Below, piece by piece: positions 34,686 to 44,414 of a DNA stretch of 64,000 nt. The DNA comes from Mesorhizobium terrae (GTDB taxonomy: Bacteria > Pseudomonadota > Alphaproteobacteria > Rhizobiales > Rhizobiaceae). Below the pieces are notes generated by a model that searched no databases, was not told the DNA's origin, and was given only the letters and a program-made list of their open reading frames with translations. The translations under genes and the position numbers were made by a program. Positions within the stretch are counted from its first letter, which is position 1. Every line of letters starts with the position of its first letter. The stretch spans positions 4,109,501 to 4,173,500 of the forward strand of contig NZ_CP044218.1 in the NCBI RefSeq assembly GCF_008727715.1, read 5' to 3'.

Positions 34686-36383
34686 ATGGACCGCATTTGG
34701 CTCAAGAGCTACCCAGCCGGCGTGCCGGCCGATGTAGACGTCAATCAATATCCGTCGGTTGTCGCGCTCTTCGAAGAGAGCTTCGCGAAATACCGGAACG
34801 ACAAAGCCTATGTCTTCATGGACAAGGCGATCACTTTTGGCGACATCGACCGGCTCTCGCGCGACTTCGCCGCTTATTTGCAGGGCCTTGGCCTGAAGCG
34901 TGGCGACCGTGTCGCGGCCATGATGCCGAACGTTTTGCAATATCCGGTCACGGTTGCGGCGATCATGCGTGCCGGCTTCATCGTGGTGAACGTCAATCCG
35001 CTCTACACGCCACGCGAGCTTGAACACCAGCTCAACGATTCAGGTGCCAAGGCAATCATCCTCCTCGAAAATTTCGCTGCCACGCTGCAGCAGGTCATCA
35101 AGAACACCTCGATCCGGCATGTCATCCTCGCCAGCGTCGGCGATATGCTGGGCTTTCCCAAAGGCGCCATCGCCAATCTGGTGTTGCGCAAGGTGAAGAA
35201 GGCGGTGCCGTCCTTCTCGCTGCCGGGTGCCGTGCGCTTCAACGCGGCGCTGGCTGCCGGCAAGAGCAAGGCTTTCGAAAAACCGTCGATCAAGCCCGAC
35301 GACGTGGCGGTGCTGCAATATACAGGCGGCACGACCGGCGTTTCCAAAGGCGCGGTCCTGCTGCATGGCACCATCATCGCCAATCTCCTGGCGTCGGAGG
35401 CCTGGACGCTGCCTGGCCTGAAACGCAAGCCGATCTCGGGCCAGCTCACCTTCATCTGTGCGCTGCCGCTCTATCACGTGTTTGCCTTCATCACCTGCGG
35501 GCTGCTCGCCATGCGCACGGGCGGCGTCAATGTTCTGATCCCCAATCCGCGCGACATTCCGGCGACGGTGAAGGAGCTCGCCAAATACAAATTCCATGTC
35601 ATGCCGGGCGTGAATACGCTGTTCAACGCCTTGGCCAACAATCCCGATTTCGCCAAGGTCGATTTCTCGCAATTCAGGATCGCCAACGGTGGCGCCATGT
35701 CGGTGCAGGAGCCGGTCGCCAGGAAATGGCTCGCCATCACCGGTTGTCCGATCATCGAAGGCTACGGTCTGTCGGAAACATCCTCGGGCATTGCCTGCAA
35801 CCCGACCGACAGCGACGCCTTCACCGGAACGATCGGCCTGCCATTGCCCAATGTCGAGATACGGCTCCTCGATGATGACGGCAATGATGTGCCGCATGGC
35901 CAGCCCGGCGAGATCGCCATCAAGGGGCCACAGGTCATGGCGGGCTATTGGCAGCGGCCCGACGAGACCGACAAGGTGATGACGCCGGACGGTTTCTTCA
36001 AATCGGGCGATGTCGGCGTCATGGACGACAAGGGTTTTGTTACCATCGTAGACCGCAAGAAGGACATGATCCTGGTTTCCGGCTTCAACGTCTATCCGAA
36101 CGAGGTCGAAGCCGTCGCCGTGCAGCATCCAGGCGTGCTGGAGGCTGCTGTCGTGGGCGTGCCGGACAAGAATTCCGGCGAGGCGGTGATGATGTTCGTG
36201 GTCAAGAAGGATCAGGCGTTAACCAGGGAGGAACTGGCGGCGTTCTGTGTCAAGAACCTCACCGGCTACAAGAAACCGAAATACATCGAATTCCGCGATG
36301 ACCTGCCACGCACCAATGTCGGCAAGATCCTGCGCCGCGAATTGCGTGATCAGGCTGTCAAGGAAATGGCGGTGTCGCGATGA
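34686..36383 (+). CDS. Long-chain fatty acid-CoA ligase
   Basis: A 565-residue AMP-forming acyl-CoA synthetase. The P-loop YTGGTTGVSKGA is at about 211-222, the YGLSETSS core at about 360, and the hinge DRKKDMILVSGFNVYPNEVE near 455-475. The FadD-type length and N terminus (DRIWLKSYPAGVPADVD) point to medium- or long-chain substrates. GAGGGGAGGAG precedes the ATG at 34686. It heads a four-gene string with maoC, phaC and phaZ, where it may feed acyl-CoA to beta-oxidation and PHA synthesis. Confidence 0.92.
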   Translation: MDRIWLKSYPAGVPADVDVNQYPSVVALFEESFAKYRNDKAYVFMDKAITFGDIDRLSRDFAAYLQGLGLKRGDRVAAMMPNVLQYPVTVAAIMRAGFIVVNVNPLYTPRELEHQLNDSGAKAIILLENFAATLQQVIKNTSIRHVILASVGDMLGFPKGAIANLVLRKVKKAVPSFSLPGAVRFNAALAAGKSKAFEKPSIKPDDVAVLQYTGGTTGVSKGAVLLHGTIIANLLASEAWTLPGLKRKPISGQLTFICALPLYHVFAFITCGLLAMRTGGVNVLIPNPRDIPATVKELAKYKFHVMPGVNTLFNALANNPDFAKVDFSQFRIANGGAMSVQEPVARKWLAITGCPIIEGYGLSETSSGIACNPTDSDAFTGTIGLPLPNVEIRLLDDDGNDVPHGQPGEIAIKGPQVMAGYWQRPDETDKVMTPDGFFKSGDVGVMDDKGFVTIVDRKKDMILVSGFNVYPNEVEAVAVQHPGVLEAAVVGVPDKNSGEAVMMFVVKKDQALTREELAAFCVKNLTGYKKPKYIEFRDDLPRTNVGKILRRELRDQAVKEMAVSR

Positions 36384-36467
36384 CGACAAGGGACGGGGCT
36401 TGCGTGAATTGACAGGGCGTTGCGTTCATGGTCGGACGGCGTAGCCGAAACAATCAGGGATGATGGG

Positions 36468-36953
36468 ATGAGCAAGTCACCTCCGACCTACGAACAATTG
36501 CGGGCAATGACCGGGCAGGACCTGGGCTTTTCCGATTGGGTGGTGGTCGACCAGGCGCGCATTGACCAGTTTGCACGGTGCACCGAGGATCAGCAGTGGA
36601 TCCATACCGACCCGGAGCGAGCCAAGAAGGAAAGCCCGTTCCGCACCACGATCGCGCATGGCTATCTCAGCCTGTCGCTGATCGGCGGCCTTAGCCAGCA
36701 GATGAATGTCGTTCCCGAAAACACCCAGGCCGTCTTCAACTATGGGCTGGACAAGGTGCGCTTTCTTGCGCCGATCCGGGCGGGTACGCGGGTCAGGCTG
36801 CGCGCGTCGCTGATCTCCGTGGAGGATAGGGGGCCTGGCCAATATCTGATGAAGTTCGCCAACACGATCGAGATCGAGGGCGAGGAGAAGCCGGCGCTGA
36901 TGGCCGAGACTTTGGCCATGTTCTACGAGCGGCGGAGAAAAGCGGGAGGATAA
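36468..36953 (+). CDS. MaoC-like hotdog hydratase (PhaJ-like)
   Basis: A 161-residue hotdog-fold protein of the MaoC dehydratase type. The hydratase signature, D-x5-(Q)-W-I-H-x-D, is seen as TEDQQWIHTDPERA (39-52) with the catalytic aspartate/histidine pair, followed by TIAHGYLSLSLI. It should act as an R-specific enoyl-CoA hydratase, giving (R)-3-hydroxyacyl-CoA, the direct substrate of PHA synthase, whose gene starts four bases after its stop codon. Confidence 0.9.
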   Translation: MSKSPPTYEQLRAMTGQDLGFSDWVVVDQARIDQFARCTEDQQWIHTDPERAKKESPFRTTIAHGYLSLSLIGGLSQQMNVVPENTQAVFNYGLDKVRFLAPIRAGTRVRLRASLISVEDRGPGQYLMKFANTIEIEGEEKPALMAETLAMFYERRRKAGG

Positions 36954-36956
36954 TTC

Positions 36957-38711
36957 ATGGCGAAGGCGCCGGCGAAGGACAGCAGGGACGGCGACAAACG
37001 CGACGGCGACGACAGGGCGAGGGACGCGCGGCCGCTTGCCGAGCAGATCGCCGATGAGGCGGCCGAGAATACGCTGGCACTCAATCCGCTTGTCGGCCTG
37101 CGTACGCAGGACATCGCTGCCGCCGCCGGCTCGGTCATGAAGGCGCTGGCCAGCCATCCCCAGGCACTCGCCGAGCAGTGGCTCGCCTTTGCCAGCGAGT
37201 TCGGCAAGATCGTCACCGGTCAATCGGAAATCGCAGCCGACCCCAAGGACCGCCGTTTCGCCGATCCCGCTTGGAAGACGAGCGGACTGCACAAGGCGGT
37301 CATGCAATCCTATGTGGCCTGGAGCAAATCGGTCACTGAACTGGTTGCCAAGACCGAACTGCCGGAGAAGGATGCGGCGCGGGCGCGGCTGATCACCTCC
37401 ATATTCGTCGACACCATGGCGCCGTCCAACAATCCGGCGCTCAATCCCACCGCGGTCAAGGCGCTGGTCGACAGCGGCGGCAAAAGCGCGCTGAACGGAC
37501 TGAAGAACTTCCTCGACGACATGACCAGGAATGGCGGGTTGCCGTCCTCGGTCGATGCCTCGAAGTTCAAGGTGGGCGAGAACCTCGCCAACAGCCCCGG
37601 CACGGTGGTGTTCCGCAACGACGTGCTGGAACTGGTCCACTACACGGCGACGACCGACAAGGTCTACCGGCGGCCGCTGCTCGTCGTGCCGCCGCAGATC
37701 AACAAATATTATTCGGTCGATCTTTCACCCGACAAGAGCATGATCAAGTTTCTGCTCAGTCACGGCATCCAGCCCTATTGCGTGTCGTGGCGCAATCCGA
37801 CGCCGGAACAGCGCGACTGGGGCCTCGATACCTATATTGCGGCACTGGACGAAGCCTGCGACGCGGCGCGCGACATCACCGGTTCCGACACCGTCAACAT
37901 CATGGGCTCGTGTTCGGGCGGTATCACGCTGTCGACCTATGTCGCCTGGCTGGCTGCGCAGAAAAAGCAGAAGATCAACGCCGTCATTCTCGCCGTCTGC
38001 GTGCTCAACACCCAGGCCGAGACGGATTCCGACTTTGCCGCGCTGGTGACGCCGGAAACGATCATGGCGGCCAAGCAGATGTCGAAGGCGAGGGGCATCC
38101 TCGACGGCCACGAGATGGCCAAGATGTTCGCCTGGATGCGACCCAACGACCTGATCTGGAACTACTGGGTCAACAACTACCTGCTCGGAAACGCGCCGCC
38201 GGCCTTCGACGTGCTCTACTGGAACGCCGATACGACACGCCTGCCGGCCCGGCTGCACGGCGATTTCCTCGACCTGATCTTCACCAACCCGTTCATGAAC
38301 CCCGGCAAGATGTCGATCCACGGCGTCCCTATCGACATGGGCAAAGCCAAACACGAGACCTATGTGATCGGCGGCACCACCGACCACATCACGCCCTGGA
38401 AAGCGGTCTACCAGACGGCGCGTCTCTATGGCGAGGACACCACCTTCATCCTGTCCAATTCCGGGCATCTGCAGAGCCTGCTCAACCCGCCCGGCAATCC
38501 GAAGGCCTGGTATGTGAAGGGCAAGACCAAGGAGAAGGATGCCGATGCCTGGACTGCCACGGCGGCCAAGCACGAAGGCAGCTGGTGGCTGGATTGGGCG
38601 ACCTATCTGAAGGAACGCTCCGACGCCGAAATCGATGCGCCGGCCAGGCCCGGCAATGCCAAATACAAACCGCTCGGCGCAGCACCGGGAACCTATGTGT
38701 TCGAGCTGTGA
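36957..38711 (+). CDS. phaC: PHA synthase with GSCSGG box (class II-like)
   Basis: A 584-residue poly(3-hydroxyalkanoate) synthase. The nucleophile box is GSCSGG with C319 replacing the serine of lipases; D476 (GGTTDH) and H504 (SGHLQS) complete the Cys-Asp-His triad. The box and the surrounding MGSCSGGITLSTYVAWL resemble class II (Pseudomonas mcl-type) synthases more than the GYCxGG of class I enzymes usual in rhizobia. It lies directly after the PhaJ-like gene and before phaZ, as in pseudomonad mcl-PHA loci. The N-terminal 25 residues are charged and low-complexity. Confidence 0.93.
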   Translation: MAKAPAKDSRDGDKRDGDDRARDARPLAEQIADEAAENTLALNPLVGLRTQDIAAAAGSVMKALASHPQALAEQWLAFASEFGKIVTGQSEIAADPKDRRFADPAWKTSGLHKAVMQSYVAWSKSVTELVAKTELPEKDAARARLITSIFVDTMAPSNNPALNPTAVKALVDSGGKSALNGLKNFLDDMTRNGGLPSSVDASKFKVGENLANSPGTVVFRNDVLELVHYTATTDKVYRRPLLVVPPQINKYYSVDLSPDKSMIKFLLSHGIQPYCVSWRNPTPEQRDWGLDTYIAALDEACDAARDITGSDTVNIMGSCSGGITLSTYVAWLAAQKKQKINAVILAVCVLNTQAETDSDFAALVTPETIMAAKQMSKARGILDGHEMAKMFAWMRPNDLIWNYWVNNYLLGNAPPAFDVLYWNADTTRLPARLHGDFLDLIFTNPFMNPGKMSIHGVPIDMGKAKHETYVIGGTTDHITPWKAVYQTARLYGEDTTFILSNSGHLQSLLNPPGNPKAWYVKGKTKEKDADAWTATAAKHEGSWWLDWATYLKERSDAEIDAPARPGNAKYKPLGAAPGTYVFEL

Positions 38712-38761
38712 CGGCCGGACGCCATCGCAAGGAAGCATCGAAATAAACGGGGTTTGACTGA

Positions 38762-39592
38762 ATGGCGATGGCGGCGAACAAGGCCAAGGCGGATGGCGCG
38801 ATGGACATCAAGATGTTCGATGTCGACGGGCAATTGTTGCGCGTCGGCATCCGGCATGGTGCGTCCGAGCGGCCGCCGCTCCTGATGTTCAACGGCATCG
38901 GCGCCAATCTGGAACTGGCGGCTCCCTTCATGGCCGCGCTGGAAGACACCACGGGCATCATCTTCGACGTGCCGGGTGTCGGCGGTTCGCCCAACCCGAT
39001 CTTTCCCTATAGACCGTCGACGCTGGCCAGGCTCGCCAAGCGGCTTGGCGAAATCCTCGGCCATGATCGTCTCGACATTTCCGGTGTGTCATGGGGCGGC
39101 GGGCTCGCCCAGCAATTCGCCTTCCAGTACCCGTCGGTGTGCCGCAAGCTCATCCTTGCCGCAACCGCGCCTGGCATCACCATGGTTCCCGGCGCGCCCA
39201 CCGTGCTTTCCAAGATGGCAAGCCCGCGCCGCTACACCGACCCCGGCTATATGCGGTCCATCGCGGCCGAAATCTATGGCGGGGATTTCCGCAAGGACCC
39301 AACGCTGATCAACCGCCATGCCGGAGCCATGAAGGGCGCCTCGCAATATGGCTACTTTCTCCAGCTCTTCGCCATGAGCGGCTGGACCAGCCTGCCATGG
39401 CTCTGGATGCTGCGCCAGCCGACGCTGATCATGGCTGGTACCGACGATCCGCTGGTGCCGGTGATCAACGCCAGGGTGCTGCACACCATGATCGCCCGCT
39501 CACGCCTGGAACTGCTCGACGATGGCCATCTGTTCCTGGTGACCAAGCCGAAGCCGTCGGCGCAGATGATCGAGGCTTTCCTGCGGGAATAA
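38762..39592 (+). CDS. phaZ: Intracellular mcl-PHA depolymerase
   Basis: A 276-residue alpha/beta hydrolase of the intracellular poly(3-hydroxyalkanoate) depolymerase family known from Pseudomonas phaZ. The elbow GVSWGG (S110), an aspartate in GTDDPLVP (D228 or D229) and H256 (DDGHLFLV) form the triad. Whole blocks such as RKLILAATAPGITMVPG, KMASPRRY and GWTSLPWLW are diagnostic. It follows phaC after 50 bp and closes the string. The strong match to mcl depolymerases supports an mcl-type specificity for the locus. Confidence 0.93.
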   Translation: MAMAANKAKADGAMDIKMFDVDGQLLRVGIRHGASERPPLLMFNGIGANLELAAPFMAALEDTTGIIFDVPGVGGSPNPIFPYRPSTLARLAKRLGEILGHDRLDISGVSWGGGLAQQFAFQYPSVCRKLILAATAPGITMVPGAPTVLSKMASPRRYTDPGYMRSIAAEIYGGDFRKDPTLINRHAGAMKGASQYGYFLQLFAMSGWTSLPWLWMLRQPTLIMAGTDDPLVPVINARVLHTMIARSRLELLDDGHLFLVTKPKPSAQMIEAFLRE

Positions 39593-39621
39593 GCGTGGCC
39601 TGAGCGAGGGCTTGCCACGCT
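39592..39621. terminator. Hairpin between convergent phaZ and adh
   Basis: AGCGTGGC (39592-39599) pairs perfectly with GCCACGCT (39614-39621) around a 14-base loop. There is no U-tract, so it is a weak bidirectional terminator candidate between converging genes. Confidence 0.35.
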
Positions 39622-39637
39622 CTGCTCACGCGTGGGT

Positions 39638-40678
<1,041 letters not shown>

Positions 40679-40709
40679 CGGCTGGTCCTGTATCTGCGAC
40701 CTGGAGGGG

Positions 40710-41360
40710 TTATTCGGCGTCGGGCTGGTTCTGTGGCGCTGCCTTCTGGAAGGCGGGCAACGCCATGCAGGCGGCGTTGATGCGGGAAATGATCGGATAG
40801 GGTTCCATATCGACGCCGAAACGGGCGTTGTTCGTCACCTGCGCAGCCAGGCAGATGTCGGCCAGCCCTGGCGTTTCGCCATGGCAGAAGGTGCCCGTCT
40901 GCGGCGACGTCGCCAGAATCTTTTCAAGGGGTTGGAAGCCCTCATTCACCCAATGCCGGAACCAGTTGGCGATATCTTCGTCACTGGCGCCGAAGACGCT
41001 GCGAAGGCTGGTCAGCACGCGCAGATTGTTTACGGGATGGATGTCGCAGGCGATCATCTGCGCGAGCATGCGCACGTGAGCGCGATCTGCCGCTTCCCGC
41101 GGCAGCAGCGGCGGCTCGGGGCTGATCTCGTCGAGATATTCGATGATCGCCAGCGATTGCGTGATGAGGGCGCCGTCGCTCCAGATCAAGGCGGGGACCA
41201 ATCCCTGCGGGTTGACCGCCAGGTAGGCCGGTTCGAGGTGTTCGCCGTGGCGCAGGTGATGCGGCACGTAGCGGTAGTGAATGCCTTTCATTTCCAGCGC
41301 GATCCGCACCCGGTACGAGGTCGAGGAGCGGTAATAATTGTGCAGGATGATGTCGCTCAT
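40710..41360 (-). CDS. maiA: Maleylacetoacetate / maleylpyruvate isomerase (zeta-class GST)
   Basis: A 216-residue zeta-class glutathione S-transferase. The active site motif [11 protein letters not shown] (12-22) is the hallmark of glutathione-dependent maleylacetoacetate or maleylpyruvate isomerases, and NPQGLVPAL follows. Its start overlaps the FAH-family gene by 4 bases (ATGA), so the two work together: isomerisation of the maleyl compound, then hydrolysis. Homogentisate (tyrosine) or gentisate pathways are both possible; the ring-cleaving dioxygenase is not in the window. Confidence 0.88.
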   Translation of the reverse strand: MSDIILHNYYRSSTSYRVRIALEMKGIHYRYVPHHLRHGEHLEPAYLAVNPQGLVPALIWSDGALITQSLAIIEYLDEISPEPPLLPREAADRAHVRMLAQMIACDIHPVNNLRVLTSLRSVFGASDEDIANWFRHWVNEGFQPLEKILATSPQTGTFCHGETPGLADICLAAQVTNNARFGVDMEPYPIISRINAACMALPAFQKAAPQNQPDAE

Positions 41361-42052
41361 CGCGCTTGTCCTATCGTAAGTTCGATGGTGCCGATGCCCT
41401 CGACGCCACCGCTCAGGCGGTCACCGGAAACAATCTGTCCGACGCCCGCTGGCGTACCGGTGAAAATGAGGTCGCCGGGCCGAAGTTCCACTGCTTCGCT
41501 GCAAATGGCAATGATGTCGGCGACCGGCCAGATCAGTTCGGCGAGGTCGCCATCCTGTCTCACGGTTCCGTTGACGGACAACCAGATGCGGCCGCTTGCC
41601 GGATGCCCGGATTGCTTAGCCGGCACCAGAGGCCCGCAAGGCGCGGATTGATCGAAGGCTTTCGCCCAGTCCCAGGGGCGCGCTGCCTTCTTGGCTTCGT
41701 CCTGCAGGTCGCGCCGGGTCAGGTCGATGCCGACGCCATAGCCCCAGACATGGGAAAGCGCTTTGTTCACCGGGATCCGAAAGCCTGCTTCGCCTATCGC
41801 GACGACAAGCTCGATTTCGTGATGCAGATTCGCGGTCAGCGGCGGGTAGGGAATGGTGCTGCCCGAATCGACCACGGCATCGGCCGGCTTGGTGAAGAAG
41901 AAGGGCGGGTCGCGTTCGTCATTGCCCAGTTCGCGGGCATGCGCGGCGTAGTTGCGGCCGACGCAGAAAATGCGTCGAACCGGAAAACGTTCCGCGGATC
42001 CTGCAATGGCGACGGATGGGATCGGTGGCGCCGCCAGGGCCAATGCATTCAT
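41357..42052 (-). CDS. FAH-family hydrolase, fumarylpyruvate hydrolase-like
   Basis: A 231-residue fumarylacetoacetate hydrolase family protein. FPVRRIFCVGRNYAAHAREL (23-42) and PPFFFTKPADAV are very like bacterial fumarylpyruvate hydrolases (NagK type). Metal ligands E79 and E81 (HHEIELVV) and an aspartate in GIDLTRRDLQ are present. GGAG lies upstream of the ATG at 42052; the open frame to 42190 is an artefact. The next gene, maiA, overlaps its stop by 4 bases. Together they suggest the last steps of gentisate degradation, with fumarylacetoacetate as an alternative substrate. Confidence 0.86.
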   Translation of the reverse strand: MNALALAAPPIPSVAIAGSAERFPVRRIFCVGRNYAAHARELGNDERDPPFFFTKPADAVVDSGSTIPYPPLTANLHHEIELVVAIGEAGFRIPVNKALSHVWGYGVGIDLTRRDLQDEAKKAARPWDWAKAFDQSAPCGPLVPAKQSGHPASGRIWLSVNGTVRQDGDLAELIWPVADIIAICSEAVELRPGDLIFTGTPAGVGQIVSGDRLSGGVEGIGTIELTIGQAR

Positions 42053-42284
42053 GCTGATTCCGCTCCTTTGCCAATGTCGGATGCCGCGCACCTTCGGTCG
42101 TTTTGAACGGAGGGGCAAGGCATTGCCGACAGGTTGCGCGGGCGAACCGTTCTTGACCTGATAGGCCACTGCTCGATGGGCTAGCGCCAAGGGGCGGCCG
42201 ATGTACTATTGGCCAATGAACGGATCGTGCCGCCGGGCGTATGCTGAAAGGCGCGATGACGATCGACATCGAGGCAGTGCCACC

Positions 42285-42968
42285 ATGAATGCAGTGAATG
42301 AAGTCGCAAGATTCCTGATCATCGACGATCATCCGCTGTTTCGCGAAGCACTGCACAGCGCCGTGCAGATGGCCTATCCGGAAGTCGACACCGTCGAGGC
42401 CCGATCCATCGGTGAAGCACTGGAATTGCTGGCGGGCGCCGGGCAGTTCGACCTTGCGCTGCTCGATCTGTCCATGCCCGACGTCCACGGCTTCGACGGA
42501 CTTCTGCAATTGCGGACGCGTTATCCGCATCTGCCGGTGATGATCGTTTCCGGCCACGAGGATGCCCGCATCATTTCGGAGGCGCTGTCTTATGGCGCGG
42601 CTGGATTTGTTCCGAAATCCGCGCGCAAGGACGATCTTGCGGGAGCGATCCGCGCCGTGATGGAAGGTGCGATTTATGTGCCGGAGACCTATTCGGTGCA
42701 TCAGCCCGATCCGGAAAGCACCGACAGGGCCGACATGGTGCAGCGGCTTTCGCGGCTGACGCCGCAGCAGTTGCGCGTGCTGCAGATGCTGCGCCAGGGC
42801 ATGCTCAACAAGCAGATTGCCTATGAGCTGCAAGTCGGTGAAACGACGGTGAAGGCTCACGTGTCGGAGATCCTGCGCAAGCTCAACGTCTACAGCCGCA
42901 CACAGGCGGTTATCGAGGTTTCGAAACTCGACAATGCCGAGTTGTTCAGGGATCAGCAGGGGTTCTGA
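42285..42968 (+). CDS. LuxR-type two-component response regulator
   Basis: A 227-residue response regulator. The receiver domain has the acidic pair D14-D15 and the phosphoacceptor D61 (LLDLSMPD), with the conserved lysine in VPKSARKD. A LuxR/GerE helix-turn-helix follows at about 155-215 (LTPQQLRVLQML, NKQIAYEL, TTVKAHVSEILRKL). It resembles the AgmR/ErbR regulators that pair with NahK/ErcS-type kinases. The hybrid kinase gene is convergent just downstream, with a heptad-repeat hairpin between the two, so they are a likely pair. Confidence 0.92.
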   Translation: MNAVNEVARFLIIDDHPLFREALHSAVQMAYPEVDTVEARSIGEALELLAGAGQFDLALLDLSMPDVHGFDGLLQLRTRYPHLPVMIVSGHEDARIISEALSYGAAGFVPKSARKDDLAGAIRAVMEGAIYVPETYSVHQPDPESTDRADMVQRLSRLTPQQLRVLQMLRQGMLNKQIAYELQVGETTVKAHVSEILRKLNVYSRTQAVIEVSKLDNAELFRDQQGF

Positions 42969-42970
42969 AA

Positions 42971-43074
42971 AGGCAATCGGCAGTCGGGAATAGGCAGTCG
43001 TAGAAAAACGGCTCGTTGCCCGCTTGCATATGGCTCGCAAACTATATGATCCGACTGCCGACTGCCGACTGCCT
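42971..43074. repeat. Heptad-repeat inverted element, copy 1
   Basis: The left arm (42971-43000) is built of 7-base units GGCAATC, GGCAGTC, GGGAATA, GGCAGTC. The right arm (43052-43074) is three inverted units of GACTGCC. The outer 17 bases of the arms pair with one mismatch around a loop of about 64 bases. It fills the gap between two convergent genes, and its right end overlaps the kinase stop codon. A related copy is at 48823. Confidence 0.8.
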
Positions 43075-44407
43075 AAGCCAGCAAATGCGCCAGCAGCGCC
43101 CGAAGTTGTGCCGGCTTCAGCGGCTTGCGCATCAGGTCGATGCCCGCTGCCCGGGCGGCCTTGACCACGCTTTCCGACGGGTCGGCGGTGACGATCAATG
43201 CCGGTACTGTGCGGCCGAGATAGTCGCGCACCTCGGCGACCGTCTCCGTGCCCAGGTCACCACCGTCCAGATGCTGGTCGGCGATAACGATGTCGGGCAC
43301 CCAGTCGGTGTCGCCCAGAGCGTCGAGCGCTTCGTCGGTCGAGGCGGCCGGGCGCACGATGCATTGCCAGCGCTCCAGCAGCGACGTCATTGCCGCCAGC
43401 ACGTCGGCGTCGTTTTCTACCAGCAACACCTTGGTGCCGAACAGGCCATAACCCTTTGGCGTTTCGCTTTCGCCGGCACCGGGTTCCGGCTGCGGGTTGG
43501 CTGAGACCGGTACATCGATATGAAAGATCGTGCCGCGCCCGACCCTGGAAGAGAAGGTGACGGGATGGCCGAGCGCGCCGGCCATGCGCCGCACGATTGC
43601 AAGGCCTAGGCCCAGCCCGCCGCCGGTCGGCTCGGTGCCGCCGCCGACCGTGCCGCGATGGAACTCCTCGAACACGGCCTCGCGCTGGTCTTCGGGAATG
43701 CCGTAGCCCGTGTCAGCCACATCGATGCGGAGTGTCTTACCGCGCTGCCGGGTGCCGACCAGCACGCCACCCTTATGGGTGTAACGCAAAGCGTTGGAGA
43801 GGATGTTCTGCAGGATGCGGCGCAGAAGCGTCCTGTCGGAGCGTACTGCGATCGCGACGGGGCGGAAACGCAACGTCAGTCCCTTCATCTCGGCGACTTG
43901 TTGGAAGTCGGAGCGCAGGGCGGAAAACAGCGTTTCAAGGCTGACGTCGGTTATCTCCGGCTCGACCACGCCTGCATCGAGTTTCGAAATGTCGAGCAGC
44001 GTATGCAGCAGATCTTCCATGGTCTGCAGCGAACGTTCCACTTGCCGGACCAGCTTCTTGCCTTCGGTGGAAGTCTGCAGTTCCGCGAGTGCCGAAATCG
44101 ACAGATGGGCGGCGTTCAAAGGCTGCAATACGTCATGACTGGCGGCGGCGAGGAAGCGCGTCTTGGAAAGATTGGCGTATTCGGCATTCTCCTTGGCGGC
44201 GGAGAGGGCCAGGTTCGACTGTTCCAGCCGGCGCAGCGCGGCATGTAGTTCCTCGGTGCGCATGCGCACCCGGTTTTCCAGCGAGATCGCGGTCTGAAAC
44301 AGCGAGAACGCATTGCCCTGCTGGTCCATCGATCGTTCGACGCGGCTGACCAGCGCGGCGTTGATCTTCTTCAGTCGCTCGATGTCCTGGATGTCGTTCA
44401 GCGGCAT
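43073..44407 (-). CDS. Hybrid sensor histidine kinase (NahK-like)
   Basis: A 444-residue soluble hybrid kinase. A coiled-coil N-terminal region (about 1-78) leads to HisKA with the phospho-accepting H91 in ASHDVLQPLNAA. HATPase motifs follow: LSNALRY (N box), DTGYGIPED (G1) and GGGLGLGLAIV (G2). A C-terminal receiver domain has the phosphoacceptor D377 (IADQHL). The SHDxLQPLNAA H-box matches the NahK/ErcS' subfamily. No PAS or membrane segment is present, so input must come from a partner, most likely the FIST protein encoded seven bases upstream. The ATG at 44407 is chosen over 44440, which would overlap FIST. Confidence 0.92.
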   Translation of the reverse strand: MPLNDIQDIERLKKINAALVSRVERSMDQQGNAFSLFQTAISLENRVRMRTEELHAALRRLEQSNLALSAAKENAEYANLSKTRFLAAASHDVLQPLNAAHLSISALAELQTSTEGKKLVRQVERSLQTMEDLLHTLLDISKLDAGVVEPEITDVSLETLFSALRSDFQQVAEMKGLTLRFRPVAIAVRSDRTLLRRILQNILSNALRYTHKGGVLVGTRQRGKTLRIDVADTGYGIPEDQREAVFEEFHRGTVGGGTEPTGGGLGLGLAIVRRMAGALGHPVTFSSRVGRGTIFHIDVPVSANPQPEPGAGESETPKGYGLFGTKVLLVENDADVLAAMTSLLERWQCIVRPAASTDEALDALGDTDWVPDIVIADQHLDGGDLGTETVAEVRDYLGRTVPALIVTADPSESVVKAARAAGIDLMRKPLKPAQLRALLAHLLA

Positions 44408-44414
44408 TCGAGTT

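Noticed and set aside
42971..43074. Heptad repeats considered as a CRISPR array
   Set aside because: Units are 7 bases, contiguous, without spacers, and mirrored; no cas genes are present.
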